Assembly (NCBI GenBank): GCA_036785705.1
Contig: JAWUZG010000016.1
Coordinates: forward strand, 1,488,001 to 1,552,000
DNA length: 64,000 nucleotides
Direction of reading: 5' to 3'
DNA from: Acanthornis magna
Lineage: Eukaryota > Chordata > Aves > Passeriformes > Acanthizidae
Position 1 is the first letter of the stretch. Every line of letters begins with the position of its first letter. The position numbers and the translations under genes were made by a program. The notes under the pieces were generated by a model that worked only from the letters and a program-made list of their open reading frames with translations, searched no databases and was not told where the DNA came from. Shown here in pieces: positions 36,935 to 48,516 of this stretch.

Positions 36935-37055
36935 TTAATCCCTAATCTGGATGCTCCAAATTGCCACTTAGACATGTAAATGTCAATTTTATGTACCAAA
37001 GTGCCAATTTGAGTGTCCAAATGCCTGACTTGGACATCTCATTAAGGCACCCATT
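36935..37055. repeat. Possible old repeat with CCAAA-TGCCA units
   Basis: Three loosely related blocks follow one another: CCAAATTGCCACTTAGACATG, CCAAAGTGCCAATTTGAGTG and CCAAATGCCTGACTTGGACAT, spaced about 30-55 bases. The alternation of GCC-type words with AATTT and TTAGG/TTAAGG-type words recalls an old amniote repeat in which GCCTAAAT and TTAGGCACC alternate. The divergence is high, so this may be a local degenerate tandem repeat instead. Confidence 0.3.
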
Positions 37056-38721
37056 GGGTTATATTGCTTGTTTTACCTATCTGAGTGCACATTATGTGCT
37101 GTAAGCAATTATGGTCTGTTCCATACAAGTAAATCAATTCATTCAAGCAGTTTTAGAGAAGAAAGTGATTTCAGCACAGCAGAAAATATTAAAAACAAGT
37201 AGCTGGTCATGTGTCATTGTCACACACACCTAGGTCCCCTCTCCATTCCCCAGCATCCAGTGCCTGAGAGCCTCCATTTACTGTAATTTCTAAAAAGTGT
37301 CTCAATCTGAGCATGGCCATTTGGGACCCCTGCTCCTGCTGCTGCATTGCAATCTGCCTGCTCTGTTCCTTGAGTTCAGTGAATTATTTGGGGCACTCCT
37401 GAGCCAGAAAGGTGGGAGCTGAGCCGTGCCTCACACAGCCAGGGCTGTCAGGGAATCCAGATGCTCCTCGCTCCACACATTCCAGGGCACTAATGGACAT
37501 CTTAAAATAGGATTCTGGGTGTCGTTGTGTCCATCCTCCCTTTCAAAACAGTGTTTAAGTGGCCTTGAGAAAATGAGACTAAATAATACCCACCACACTT
37601 TTCCCTGAGATGCCTTAAAATGCTGTAGGCAGAAAAGCACAGGCCAAGGCCACTTTACCCCAACATTTTCTGAGCAACAATGTCTAATATCTCTTTCACA
37701 TCACAGCACAGATTGTGAAATGAGGTGCAATTTGCAGCTTTAAGAGGATGAGGAAAAGAGCAGCCAAAAATTGGCAGTGCATTCTCTTAACAGGAAAGGA
37801 CTGTCCAGTGTGTTATCAGTTTATTTTTTCCACTCTTTGCCTGACCAAAATGACCATTTCAAAATTTCTGAGGAAAGAGAAGAAGCACCTGGAAATTACT
37901 CCTGGAACAAGCCCATACTCTTTGTCTGGGGATTTGCTCAGTTTTAATAGGTAATTTCTTTGTCTCGGCTGCTTTCTGCAGGCATGTCATTGTTAAAGCT
38001 CTGCTCACGCAGTCACCCTCACAAAGAGAGTCAACATGGCAAATGAGAAATATTACCCAGGAGATGCAAGGCTGCTGTCAGTGCCAGGGACACTGCTTTT
38101 AGTGCTCCAAACCCTCACAGATTTGTAAGCAAAATGGTCCAGCTCCTGCAGTTATGGGGCATGAATGTCCTTAGCACACGCAATACCTTCCAAATCCTTC
38201 CTGGGGCTTGGGAAGGCTTCAAAGTGGGAGATCCCAGCTCACTGTTGATGCCTCCTGAGATCCCATAGATGTTTTGAATACGAAACCCTACATGGGCTAA
38301 AAGTGCTCAGTTCTTGGAGTTCTCCGTGCTGACACCCAGCTTGCTCCCCCTCTCAAAAAGTGGACCTTTCCAACATTCTCCCAAATTTTCTGTTGCATTG
38401 GGACTGCAGGTCTGGTCCTGAAAAAACACTACATGTACTGGAAAGTTACTCCTATCCCGAATGGAGTGAGGAAATGAGCCAGAAAAGAGAAACCAGCACA
38501 GAGACAAAGAATTTGTGTCCACAGAGAAGAAAGAAATCTGCAGCCCACAGAATGCAATAATGATCTCAGTGCATTTTTGGTGATGGGAACCATGACAATT
38601 AGCATCTCTTCATAGTGTAGCTTCTAGGATTCGTCAGCAAACTCCAGACAATGACAAACCCGTACATAGCAAATTATAGCTGCCTATGAATATGTGATTC
38701 CTTGCTATATGCAAGTGATAC
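37056..38721. other. Gene-free stretch
   Basis: No gene is supported. A strong acceptor-like tract (TTTCTTTGTCTCGGCTGCTTTCTGCAG) ends at 37981 and one frame after it is open for about 40 codons before TAG, but there is no convincing donor and no recognisable peptide. Confidence 0.5.
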
Positions 38722-38759
38722 AAGGGAATATAATATATATATATTATATAAGGGAATAT
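38722..38759. repeat. AT palindrome flanked by a 10-bp direct repeat
   Basis: Positions 38728-38749 form a perfect 22-base AT-only palindrome. It is bracketed by AAGGGAATAT at 38722-38731 and again at 38750-38759. This arrangement fits replication slippage at an AT-rich cruciform. Confidence 0.75.
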
Positions 38760-40479
38760 GAGGGACTCAAATTCTATGTCCATGCTTGTCAGCCAATAAT
38801 TCACCTAATTTTTATTTCATGTTGCACAAACCAAAAAGGAAAAGTGAGGTACCATTCCCAAGCCCTGTTTTACTTCCTATCCTTCCTCAGAGCTTTGGGG
38901 TCTTTGCTCATTAAAATTATTTGCCTTGCATGTGCTCCTCTGGTACACATATGGAATCAATATGATACAAATTACATGACCTATCAGAACAAACAGTTCA
39001 AACTGTCATTATCAGATATTTGTGGCAACCGATTTTCAGGTCAATATTCTGTGAAAGAATAGCTTAAAAACATTGTGCTCAAAAATTGAAGATATTTTAA
39101 TTTTCTTTTGGAAAATTCTTCTGAATACAGAGAGAGGATATTTACCAAGGAACCCTTTCTCTACCCAAAATTCCCACCTACTAACATAAAACTGTGGACA
39201 GTTTCTTCACTGCAAGTAAAACTGAGATGATTCCTATGCACTGAAATTAAAATGACAGAACACATTGTGTCTTTATTTCCTTCCACTGTCATAGGAAGCA
39301 TTAGAGAAGCCGTGCCCAGCTCAGGTATTCTGCATAACATGACAAAATATCAGAAGTCTGATCTGCTGGGATGGGGAAAGGTGTTCTCTTCCTCTTCCAT
39401 ATTTTGTATTCAGATGCAGATATCAGATGGGGCAGGTTGTCAAAGGAAGCTGGGAAAGAACATCCATCTTTTTCCAGCCTAAGTCATGACTTTTTATAAA
39501 TTTGTTACATTTTGGAGGGACAGTGCAGTAAGAAACCATGCTTCTTCCTTCAAAATAAGGTTTAAATTAGAGACCAGTCTCAGGAGTCTTCAGTCCCAAA
39601 GAAATAGCCATAATCCTTCAGAGAGGCTTTTACACAAAGTTTTATTATGCTCAGACTAACTCTGAACTCTTACAAATAGAGGTCTGAATTTCTTCAAATT
39701 TAACTTAGCAGTTCAAGTTTAATTACTAACAAGGTTCATGCTGGCACTTCATGAAGCAGTTTAAGAATGTGACATTGTCTGACAGATTTTCTCAAGTACT
39801 GTGCAGAATTTGGTATTTGTTGTTATTTCTGTGAGGCTTGGCTGGGGAAACAGTGAACACCAGTAGGAAGTGATAATACAAAATTGGTATTACAGCAATT
39901 TCTAATAATTTTGAGCTAAAAAGGCAGGGAGAGCTTTTAGAAGTTATTGTATAGAAAAGAATGAAATTATACATGGAACATATGTGCAGAGGCTTTCAAA
40001 CATCTAAATGAATGTCAGTCCATGTCTCAGGGGCTAGAGCCCTTTTTCCCTTTGGAAAAACTGGACTACTCAGTAATACGTTTAAGGCAAAAAATTAGTC
40101 ATTGGGTAAATTAAATTAAATCCACTTGAAATTGAATTAAAATGATGGAAAAGTGCTGAATATAGTTTTTGTAAAAATTAGAGTTGCTCTACAAAAATTA
40201 ATGAAAAGCTCCATCTTAATCAAGCCATAGTCCTGTCAGCATCCCTCTTTGTCATTCTCTATTGTCATTTAAATAGCTAACTTTCTCTTTTCCTTGCCAC
40301 AGTTTCTACCTTTCATATCAGCTAGAGTTGGTTTGCCTCCAAGTTCCATGATAGTTAATTAAAAAGTTAGGAAGACCACCTGATTCAGGCTTCCTGGAGC
40401 TGAAGGAAAGCAGATACACTCATCAGGAAGAGAAAACATACAAGTGAGTTATGCTATTTTTATATAACTGTGGAAGATA
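38760..40479. other. Gene-free AT-rich stretch
   Basis: The 122-codon frame at 38694-39062 begins inside the AT palindrome and has no domain. The stretch 40080-40220 is AT-rich with repeated AATTAAA words. No gene is supported. Confidence 0.5.
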
Positions 40480-40690
40480 GAGATCAAAACAGCCTCTTAG
40501 GTCAAGTAGTTCATCTCTCTGCTAGGCCAGACACATTTCCAACAGGAAGACTTTTTATGTTTTAACTAATTTAGTTTTGAAGATCCCAAGTAATGAAGCT
40601 TTCATAACATTGCCAATTTATTCTGATTACTGCTTTCATAAACTGTATCCTCAAATTTTCTCCTTTTTGCTATTTTTTCCTTTTGTTCTT
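40480..40690 (-). mobile_element. Old CR1-type LINE fragment (3' untranslated region, antisense)
   Basis: In order on the plus strand: GTCAAGTAGTTCATCTCTCT, a CTGCTAGGCCAGACACATTTCC block, TTTAACTAATTTAGTTTTGA, AGATCCCAAGTAATGAAGCTT and ATTGCCAATTTATTCTGATT. This is the block order of the CR1 3' region read antisense (a GATCATCTAGTCCA-type word, a GCCAG-TTTCC word, TCTAGTTTTAAA, then CAATGA-GCTTCCA and a TTATTCCA word). The copy is strongly diverged and therefore old. No CR1 reverse transcriptase remnant is attached. Confidence 0.7.
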
Positions 40691-43600
40691 GATGCAGATA
40701 TTATAATACAATTTATACTTTATATTATTATCATTTTAGATACCAGGAAAAAAGCTGTGTGAATTATAAACATTGTGTTGGGTGTAAACATGCTTTCAAA
40801 TGTGATCATTGGAAATTTCTTAGACATCCATCAACATATGTCACACCTCATAGATTCTTTAGCTTTGCCCTCCATGAATGCCATTGATGCATTCAGAGAG
40901 AGCTTTGTCAAGAGAGAAGAGCCAATTGCATGAATGATCCAATTAACATGGAGCTCTCCAGGCTTCTGTAGGAAACTAATCTGTGCTGACCTGCCACAGA
41001 GATGCATGGATAAAAATGAAGTTACACACATGCTGACAACATATTGCCCAAGTTACCTTTATCCACAAGCTGGTAGGTTGTTCTGTTTTCAGATTCAAAA
41101 ATAAGGGAAGGATGCTGGAAGAAGGGACTGAGTCTTTCCAATAATAGGAATAGATGTTCTTTAATAATTTTTTTCCAAAATTTCAAGAAGAAAAAATGGT
41201 TTATCTGCTTTAGCTGAAATTTAATTAACAATCATGAGATATAAATCATATACTTCCTAAAAAATACATAATGCAGAAGATGTTTTGATGCTTTGCTGGC
41301 AGAGGAGCAGGGCAAAAATGAGACAGGATTCCTAGCAAGGGGCCAGTCTCAGCTGGGACAGAAAGGATGTGAAAAAGGCTCTGTAATCCCAGCAGAAAGT
41401 GAACCAGACAGACAGTCCTTGCTCTTCTTATAACAAATATAGCAGGAAGCAAAAAGAGACAGCCTGGAGGTGAGATAAGTGCCTGGTGAATGCAGAGAGC
41501 CTGTGCTTGCCCAGACTCACACACATATCCAGGCTGCCCCTCACAGAGCTGCAATAGCTGCTGGAGGATTCACAACCACTTAGGGAAACGCTGGAGGATT
41601 TTTCTGTAAGCAACACCCCTTTTTCTTACTTGGCACCTGGTTTGTTTATTTAAACTTGGGGCAGGGACTGTTCTTTGCATGCGGCTTAGGTGTACTGTGT
41701 TTGTGTACTGACTGAGAGAGGACTCCCTGGGCATTGTTCTCACACTATTAAAGGATAACGGTAAAACCAAGGAACTATTGCGACTGTCATACCCCCCAAA
41801 TAAAAAATCTAGCCCTTTCACAGTCCATGCACGTTGTCAGAACTGTGATGTAAGCCTGAAGTCCAGAAGTCATCTCCTTATTGTGAAATAGTATTTTTAT
41901 TCAGCAATGAAACTGATAAAATTTCCCTGGCTTCAGGGAAATTCCAAAGTCTCTCCCATCCAAGATAATATCTGCACAGCACTCAAAATCAGAAAGAGCC
42001 AAGTAGTTAATTTACACTGCTCCTACTCACTGCACACCAAAGGACACACACACTGATGGCAACTCCCAGATACACAGACACCATTCAGCAAAAAGTCCTG
42101 AGAAGGGAATGTTTTTTAATGAGGACCGCGTGCCTTTAAATAGATGGTCCAGGTCTTTGAAAGTCACAAGAGTGGGCCAAATTGAACATTCTACTCATTG
42201 TAAGTTATACTTTTTTTAGCCAGAAGACGTGACAGATGTGTTAAAGTGCACTCATTTTTGCAATGATTTTCGGCTGAGGACTCTTGCTTTTTGTAGCCAT
42301 GATTTTCCATTTTCAGACACGAAGCCTGCAATTTGCTGCTGATAGAAATAGCAAATTAATGCCTGTTTTCTTTGTACAAATGATCAGTCAGGACAGCTGG
42401 AGACAACCTCATGGAATTATTTTGCTTATTTTCAGCATAAATTCCAAGGAAAGTGCTCAAGGAGTTTGGGTCAGGCCCATTCTCAGTTATTTCCATCTTT
42501 CCCAGCACTGCACAACATCAGCTGTTTTTCCCTGTTTTCATTCAATTTTTCCTTCAAACTCTTGCTTCTCTTTTTCATTCGCTTTCTGGCCATAAAACAT
42601 TTCTCCCTTTTCGGGGTATATCTTACTGAGCACTTGGTCAGACAAAGTTCAAACACATCTAGTTTTCGTCACAGAGTCACAATGGTCCAGAGATCACACA
42701 TGTGTGTTATTGTCTCTCCTAAATGTAGTGCTGATTCTGAAAAATTCTACATGGGCTCATGTGTTTTGTTCAAATGCATCCTTGTGATTTTTTTTTTCCT
42801 AGAAGTCTTTTATGTATCCAATTGATTTGTTATGCTTCAAAGAAATGATTACAAACCCCTGAAAACTAACCAGTGAATATCAGTAATTTGAATCTGTGAA
42901 GCACATCAGTCAATACATTCACTCTGAAACCCTCACGACATGCTCATAACAATGCTTCATTTTTATCAGCTTCCTTGCAGATCAATATTTATAGTATCAT
43001 TCAAACATTTATTATGATAGAACGGTAATGCTCAGGATACAAATAAGAAGGAAACAGAATGTATTAAATGCAGGGCATGCCTTTAACAGCTTGCAGATCT
43101 CGGTGAGTTTTGACTCTTTTGTTTTCCTTAGAGTTCAGACTGGAAGGTTCTGGTCCTTTCAACACAAGCTGACAGAAAACCTTCCTGAATCAAGATAGCA
43201 AACGCTTTTCTGATAATTTCAATCACCACACTGAGGCTGTGCTCCTCTGTGCTGCTGGTGGGTAGGGAGAGGCTGTGCAACTTCCCAGATCTTCCCACCG
43301 TGTCTGAATTACTGTGGCTCTGCCATGGCTCGCTCCGGGCCATGATAAGACAAAACTAGACACTCCTTCCCCTCTAAGCCTAGTTATTCCCTCCTTCCCT
43401 GCATTGTCCTGCATCTTAAGACCTCAAAGCCATGTTGAACCATTAAACTACTCACCCTATGACAGTGCTGCTCCATAGCACAAAAATGAGGGGACAGGGA
43501 CAGCAATAGGGAGCACAGACCTCAATCCTTCCTCATCTCTCATAACCTCATCATTCCCTCACCCTGTCCTCTGCAGAGTTCTGGCTTCAGCACAGGTGGG

Positions 43601-45179
43601 GAAGCTGGACTTCTGTGAGTGCTGCTCTAAACTGATTTCTTTTTCACATTTTCTCTATGAGAAACTTGGGGACTGGGAATTTTCAGTAGGGAAGATTAAA
43701 CATTGGCAAAGTTGTGAGTATCCAAATGCAGGCTCTAACAAGAGGAAGTGCCAGGCAACATTAATAGGCTGTGCTAGCAGCCTCGCCTATAGCATATCTC
43801 TCTGTTTACTGAGGGGTGATGCATAATTATGATGAGTGATGCAATCTGCTAACTAGCCAGGGTTGTCAGAACTTGGCTGTCTGTACAGTGATGGAAAGAG
43901 AAACTTCTAAATGTGACTGATAATGTGGTTTACACTTCTCACACTGTTAGCTCATGCACATTGAGATTTCTGGCTTGTGGGGAATAGATAATGTTTCTAT
44001 TACTTTTTGGGCCTGGTTTTATCTCGGTTTTTAGCAGTTGGTTTGCTTTGGACAAGTGGTATTAGCAGCATCTTGGCATTCTTCGTGTGTCTGGCACTTT
44101 TCTGGTTTTATTCCTGGACACTACACCAAAGATATATCCTGGCATGTAGTCCTTACCTTTTACTGAGCCAAGTCAAGCCATCATTGTATGTCTAAAAAGA
44201 GATACTTGCAATATTCATAGCTGTTACTGCTAGAGAAAAAAAGTAGATGCTCAGAGAGTTTACAGTTATGAGGCAGTGGAAAGAATCCCTTTTATTTGAC
44301 CTCTGATGTGCACACAACTGCAAACAAATAACTTCAACTGCTCGTGGAGTCCGTAGATCCCATTTTAACAGCCTTCCATGGGGAAAGATTAAGTGCTTTC
44401 AAGACAATCCCCCTATTTCAAGGCAGCTTAAAAAAAAATGCTGGTCTTCAGAGTAGTTAGAAGAATTTCAAAGCTGGTATGCCCTTGTCTCTTAACAGAG
44501 AAGAGGGATTAGATTCAACTCAGGAAGCCCATGTTCATTGCTTCTGTTAGCAATTTGAACATGATGGGAGCTTGGAGAAAAGGTACAATGCAGCTGACAC
44601 AGGTGTTCTTCCTTGCTCTGTCCAAGATATATTTTCAAGGCCTGTCTTTCAAGACCATCTTTTCACTGAAAAACTTAGAAGAAGACTCTGTTCTTTGCTT
44701 AAAATAATTTCCAAGGCAAGTATTTTCTAGATTTGTGGCATTAAATGTTAATATGCCTGAAGGGTGAATCCAGGAAAGCAATGCATTTTTTTAATACACA
44801 GATCTGTCAGAGCACAGAAAGGCAGGCACACCAGACTGAAAGGGTCCTCAGGCATGCAGTTCCCACCTATCCCACGTCATGTGATCCCTTTGAAAACCTT
44901 GGGTTTTCTCTCCATCTTTAATCAAGAAGCTGTTTCAGAAGTTCTTTGCTGAGTTGGTCAGATTCTGTCTTCTGATCCTGAAGTGCATTCCCATGCGGTC
45001 GGTACCAAGAAAGTCCTTCGCCTTGAAGAGAAGCTTTCCCTTCTAATGCTGAACCCATAAATGCACCTGCAAAGCCACCACAATTCTTCGTGTCACTAAG
45101 ACAAACCATCCAACTGTTTTGGTCTCCTCTTATGAAGTAGATGCTGTTTTTCCTAGCCCTGCTGTCTGCCCATCCCTGT
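40691..45179. other. Gene-free stretch
   Basis: Frames of up to 119 codons (42466-42825) and 103 codons lack domains and overlap on both strands. A T9 run lies near 42790. No further repeat is recognised. The stretch 43000-43600 is somewhat richer in G+C. Confidence 0.5.
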
Positions 45180-45870
45180 CCCTATAGCACTCAAAATTCA
45201 TCCCTCCTTATGGTGACCACGCAGTGCACAAGGGCTTTGCACAGCTCTGCTTGTGCTTCCCTCTCATTGTTAAAAATGCTTCTGCCCTTATGGCTTTAAT
45301 TTTACCACCCTACTGCTGCATTACGGTAATATTCTACGGTCCTCTTTATTGCCCCACAGTCATATCCAAATTATGAACTTCTAATGTGCAGCAGAATTAC
45401 TGTTCCCCTATGCACAAGCTTGATTTCAATCCCTTGAATGTAATTGTGAGGTCAGTCCAGTTTCTGTGTGCCAGTTCACTCCTTCTCTCCACTAAGAGTG
45501 CCTCCCAGCACTTTGGCATCAGTAATTTGGTTTGATATTAGTTAATTTCCTAATAGTCCTGCCAAGCCCATTAATGAAAATAGTGAGAAGAATCAGTGCC
45601 AGACTTTATCCTTGAGGAACTCTGCTAATGACCCTTCTTAAGCCTTATATTTCCCTTTAACACTCTCTGTTGCTCTCTCCCTGGGAGACAGGTCCTACCA
45701 ATTCTTTTTTTTCCTATGAATCCCTCCCCATGTTCATTAATCCATAGTTCCCACATGATGGTGCAACCAATATCCTTCCCTGATTCAAGATAGGAAAAAT
45801 CTACACTATTATTTTAACAGAAAAAGTTATTGACTAGTCTGGTATGCACTGCTATTTGATGAAATTAATG
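45180..45870 (-). mobile_element. Old CR1/L3-type LINE fragment (C-terminal coding end and 3' region, antisense)
   Basis: The plus strand shows, in the order expected of an antisense CR1-type LINE: TTGGCATCAGTAATTTGG, a CATTAATGAAAATAGTGAGA block with AATCAGTGCCAG, CTTGAGGAACTCTGCTAATG, a GGTCCTACCAATTC block, TATGAATCCCTCCCC, and finally AAGTTATTGACTAGTCTGG with TATGCA. In intact copies these correspond to the region around the end of the reverse transcriptase ORF. The spacing between blocks is preserved although identity is low and the reading frame is broken. The left limit is uncertain; the core is 45510-45860. Confidence 0.65.
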
Positions 45871-47379
45871 TGCGTTTTAATGCCCTTTTTCTTTGACATC
45901 TCCCTTTTAAATACCATCAAAATCCATGTTGGAATTATGATACAGTACTCGGAGTAGATTAACCCAGGTCATTTTCCACTCTCTGACTCAAAATATCAAC
46001 ACTAGAGGTGCTGTTGGTGGTTCCCTGGTGTAATTAGGCATGTGCCAGTTTTGTTTGTCTTCCTTGCACACAGACAGGAATGCAACATGGAAGTTCCAGT
46101 CCGCTGAGGTGGGATGGGGAATATCTGTACCCTCTGCCTCTCTCTCCCCAAGGAACACACTTTGACGAATCTGTGGCTTCATTTGGAAAAATGGTTTTGA
46201 TTTTGTGGTATAAGTTTGGTATGGTTTGTTTATTTCTACTTTTCTGCAGCACAGCCAGATTTTCTTTGTACACAACACTTGCTGTTCTGACCACGACCAC
46301 CTTATGCATCCTCCCAAGGCCAAGTACAAGCAGTTGTGTTTCACTATTAGGAACCTCCTCTGCCTGTAGTTTTATTTCTGGTCCTGGAAGGTCTGAGGGT
46401 ATCACCAAGAATATTCAAGATAAATTTAGGATTTGGGGTTGTGAAAATGTGGATGTATGCAATGGCAGATTTGTTTTAGATGTTTGGTCAGTATGAAATT
46501 GTGTAAGGAGTTGGAAATGCCAGAAGCAGTCAATGTAGATGAAAGACTGACAGGTTTCCTGCACCTGGAGTGGTTGTAGGAGGAGGCCAAGTGAGCTGGG
46601 CTGTCTCAGTGCTGGAGGTGGCAAAGCAGCCATGGGGCCACTGCTCCATGGGCCGAGAGGAAACAGTCGCCTGCTCCTCTCCCTGCTTTCCCAACACACA
46701 CAGAACCAGCAATGCGCTTAGACAAATATCAGTAGGGTTTCTCCACAGCCATCTAGCACTGCTTCACCTCTTAATCTTCCCAATTTCTCCCTTGGTAGAA
46801 GAGGCAAGATCCTCTGCTCCAGCCTAAAGTTGCAAGTTCAATTTATTTTTCATATGCCGTCAGGAAGCCTTCAGCTGTGCAGTTTTTCTGCTTCCAGTTG
46901 TCATGTAAATGCAGTGTATCACATAAGAAGCATCCTGATAATTGATATGCATACACATGTGGGTAAAGAAATAAAAATTTTATTTTTCATGTATAACTAC
47001 ACACACAGGTACATATATAGATAGATATGTGGTATTTCTGCTTATAAAAGGGATTGCTGTAAATTTACTTCAATACATTTTATTTAAATCTGTCTTAATC
47101 TTCATAGACTAAATCTGTTCCCAGACACCTCAGAACTCTTTTTTTGTTGTTTTTAAGGAGGAAAAACATCCTAGTAGACACTAATTGGCAATGCCTGTCT
47201 TATCAGGAATAAAATAGTCCTATTGGGGAATAATTCTTCTCCAAGAAGTTTTTTATGGTCAGGCTAGTAAAAATGAGTTAAATGTAATTTTGGCTCATCC
47301 ATAATAATCTGTTTATAGCTCCGATGGTTATTTCTGTTTTCCACAGAAGCAATCACTTGCTAGATAGAACAGAACTGTG
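45871..47379. other. Gene-free stretch
   Basis: Frames of 138 (plus), 118 and 124 (minus) codons at 45988-46496 overlap one another and show no domain. An imperfect CA/TA simple repeat lies at 46995-47031. Confidence 0.5.
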
Positions 47380-47640
47380 ATCTTAATTTATCACATACAT
47401 TTTTTGCTAGCAGCCAGCGGACTGTAGTAAATATTCCAGTCGGAACAAAGGTGCAAATAATCAATACATCTGTTCCATTTACACCAATAATGGCACATAG
47501 TGAGATTTATGGGCCTCAGCATAAAGGAGGTGCACTACTCTGCTGATTACTCTTCAATTGCTGACATGCATTTGAGTTTCACTTGTGTGTAAATATGACA
47601 AGAGACAAACCATTCATAGAAAATGATTGAATGTACAGCC
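47380..47640. promoter_or_regulatory. Candidate conserved noncoding element
   Basis: Unique-looking sequence with CAAATAATCAATACATC, AATAATGGCACATAGTG, GATTTATGGGCCTCAGC and AATTGCTGACATGCATTTG words and several CpG, within AT-rich DNA, and no open frame of note. The texture is that of a deeply conserved element. Not verifiable here. Confidence 0.35.
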
Positions 47641-47739
47641 AACACCCTGTCAGACAGAGGTTTTCCCTCCTTTTCTTTTTTTTTTAAAATGAAATTCTCT
47701 TAGTGAAAAAATGCCTTGCTTCCCTTCCATGGGAGGAGA

Positions 47740-48060
47740 TTTCAATTAGCAGGCTCCCCACTTCCCACCCCATGCCAAAGACAGGCCTCATTTTAATTCA
47801 AATCCAGATGCATTGTTTGTTACTGTAAGGAATCATGGCTCGTGATGGCAAAATTTGCCTCAGCTGTCTAAAATTGCTCAGAACATTAAGGGCTCTATTA
47901 TCTAAATGCTGATTTGATTATCAATACTTTAATCGGAGAAAAAGAAATACTGTCACTGCTTGGAAGCTGAGTAAGCTGACTGGAGAAAATTTATGATGAA
48001 GAGAGCCCTAAGAGCAGGGATATGCTGAAAGGGAATAAAATTAAGAGCTTGTTAATGAAA
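47740..48060. promoter_or_regulatory. Candidate conserved noncoding element, partner of the preceding one
   Basis: About 100 bases after the previous block. Contains TTTCAATTAGC, TTTTAATTCAAAT, ATGCATTGTTTG (SOX-like ATTGTT), GATTTGATTATCAATACTTTAATCG-type words and no simple repeat. With 47380-47640 it forms a roughly 680-base conserved-looking block, interrupted only by a T-rich run near 47680. Confidence 0.35.
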
Positions 48061-48439
48061 ATACTTTTTATAAACTCTCTTTTGACACCAGGTACTACAT
48101 TAAAAACCTATCAAAGTCTCTAAAAATTAGGTCAGTAAGAGTCTAAGACACACTTTGGAGGATTGGAGAGCTTGTTCTCCATTTCTTCGTGTACTGCTTG
48201 TTTAAGATGTGAGGTCCAGAAATATTTTCCTTTGGCCACAGAAATGTAAAATGCAGTAAGATGAACAGCCATTTAAGGATGGCAAGCTGACAAGAAGCCA
48301 CTGAGCATTACGTGTTTACATATGCTTTTATTTTGCTAGTAGCTGAAAAACTGCTGGTGCAGGGGTGACAATGACCAATAGATTTATTCTGTTTAAATCA
48401 ATAAAATTATTTCCTATACATCAGGATGATGTGATGCAC
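48061..48439. other. Gene-free stretch
   Basis: Unique-looking AT-rich sequence without recognised features. Confidence 0.5.
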
Positions 48440-48516
48440 ATTGACAAGGTGATCGTGGTGTTCCTCCTTCGCTTCTTCTAAGGGTAACCCTCTGCTCAGC
48501 ATTTTCGGAGGTGAGT
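48440..48516 (+). other. Second exon-like unit (candidate 28-nt microexon)
   Basis: A branch-like TTGAC (A at 48444) is followed by a long pyrimidine tract (TTCCTCCTTCGCTTCTTCTAAG) ending at 48482, a 28-base body (48483-48510), and the donor GGAG/GTGAGTTTG. The ten bases around the donor (GGAGGTGAGT) are identical to those at the 27125 donor. The body is not a multiple of three and one frame has a stop. An inner AG at 48498-48499 could serve as an alternative acceptor. Likely either a noncoding-RNA exon or a decoy. Confidence 0.18.

Noticed and set aside
37982..38123. Strong acceptor followed by a 40-codon open frame
   Set aside because: The frame stops before the only donor-like site, and that donor is weak.
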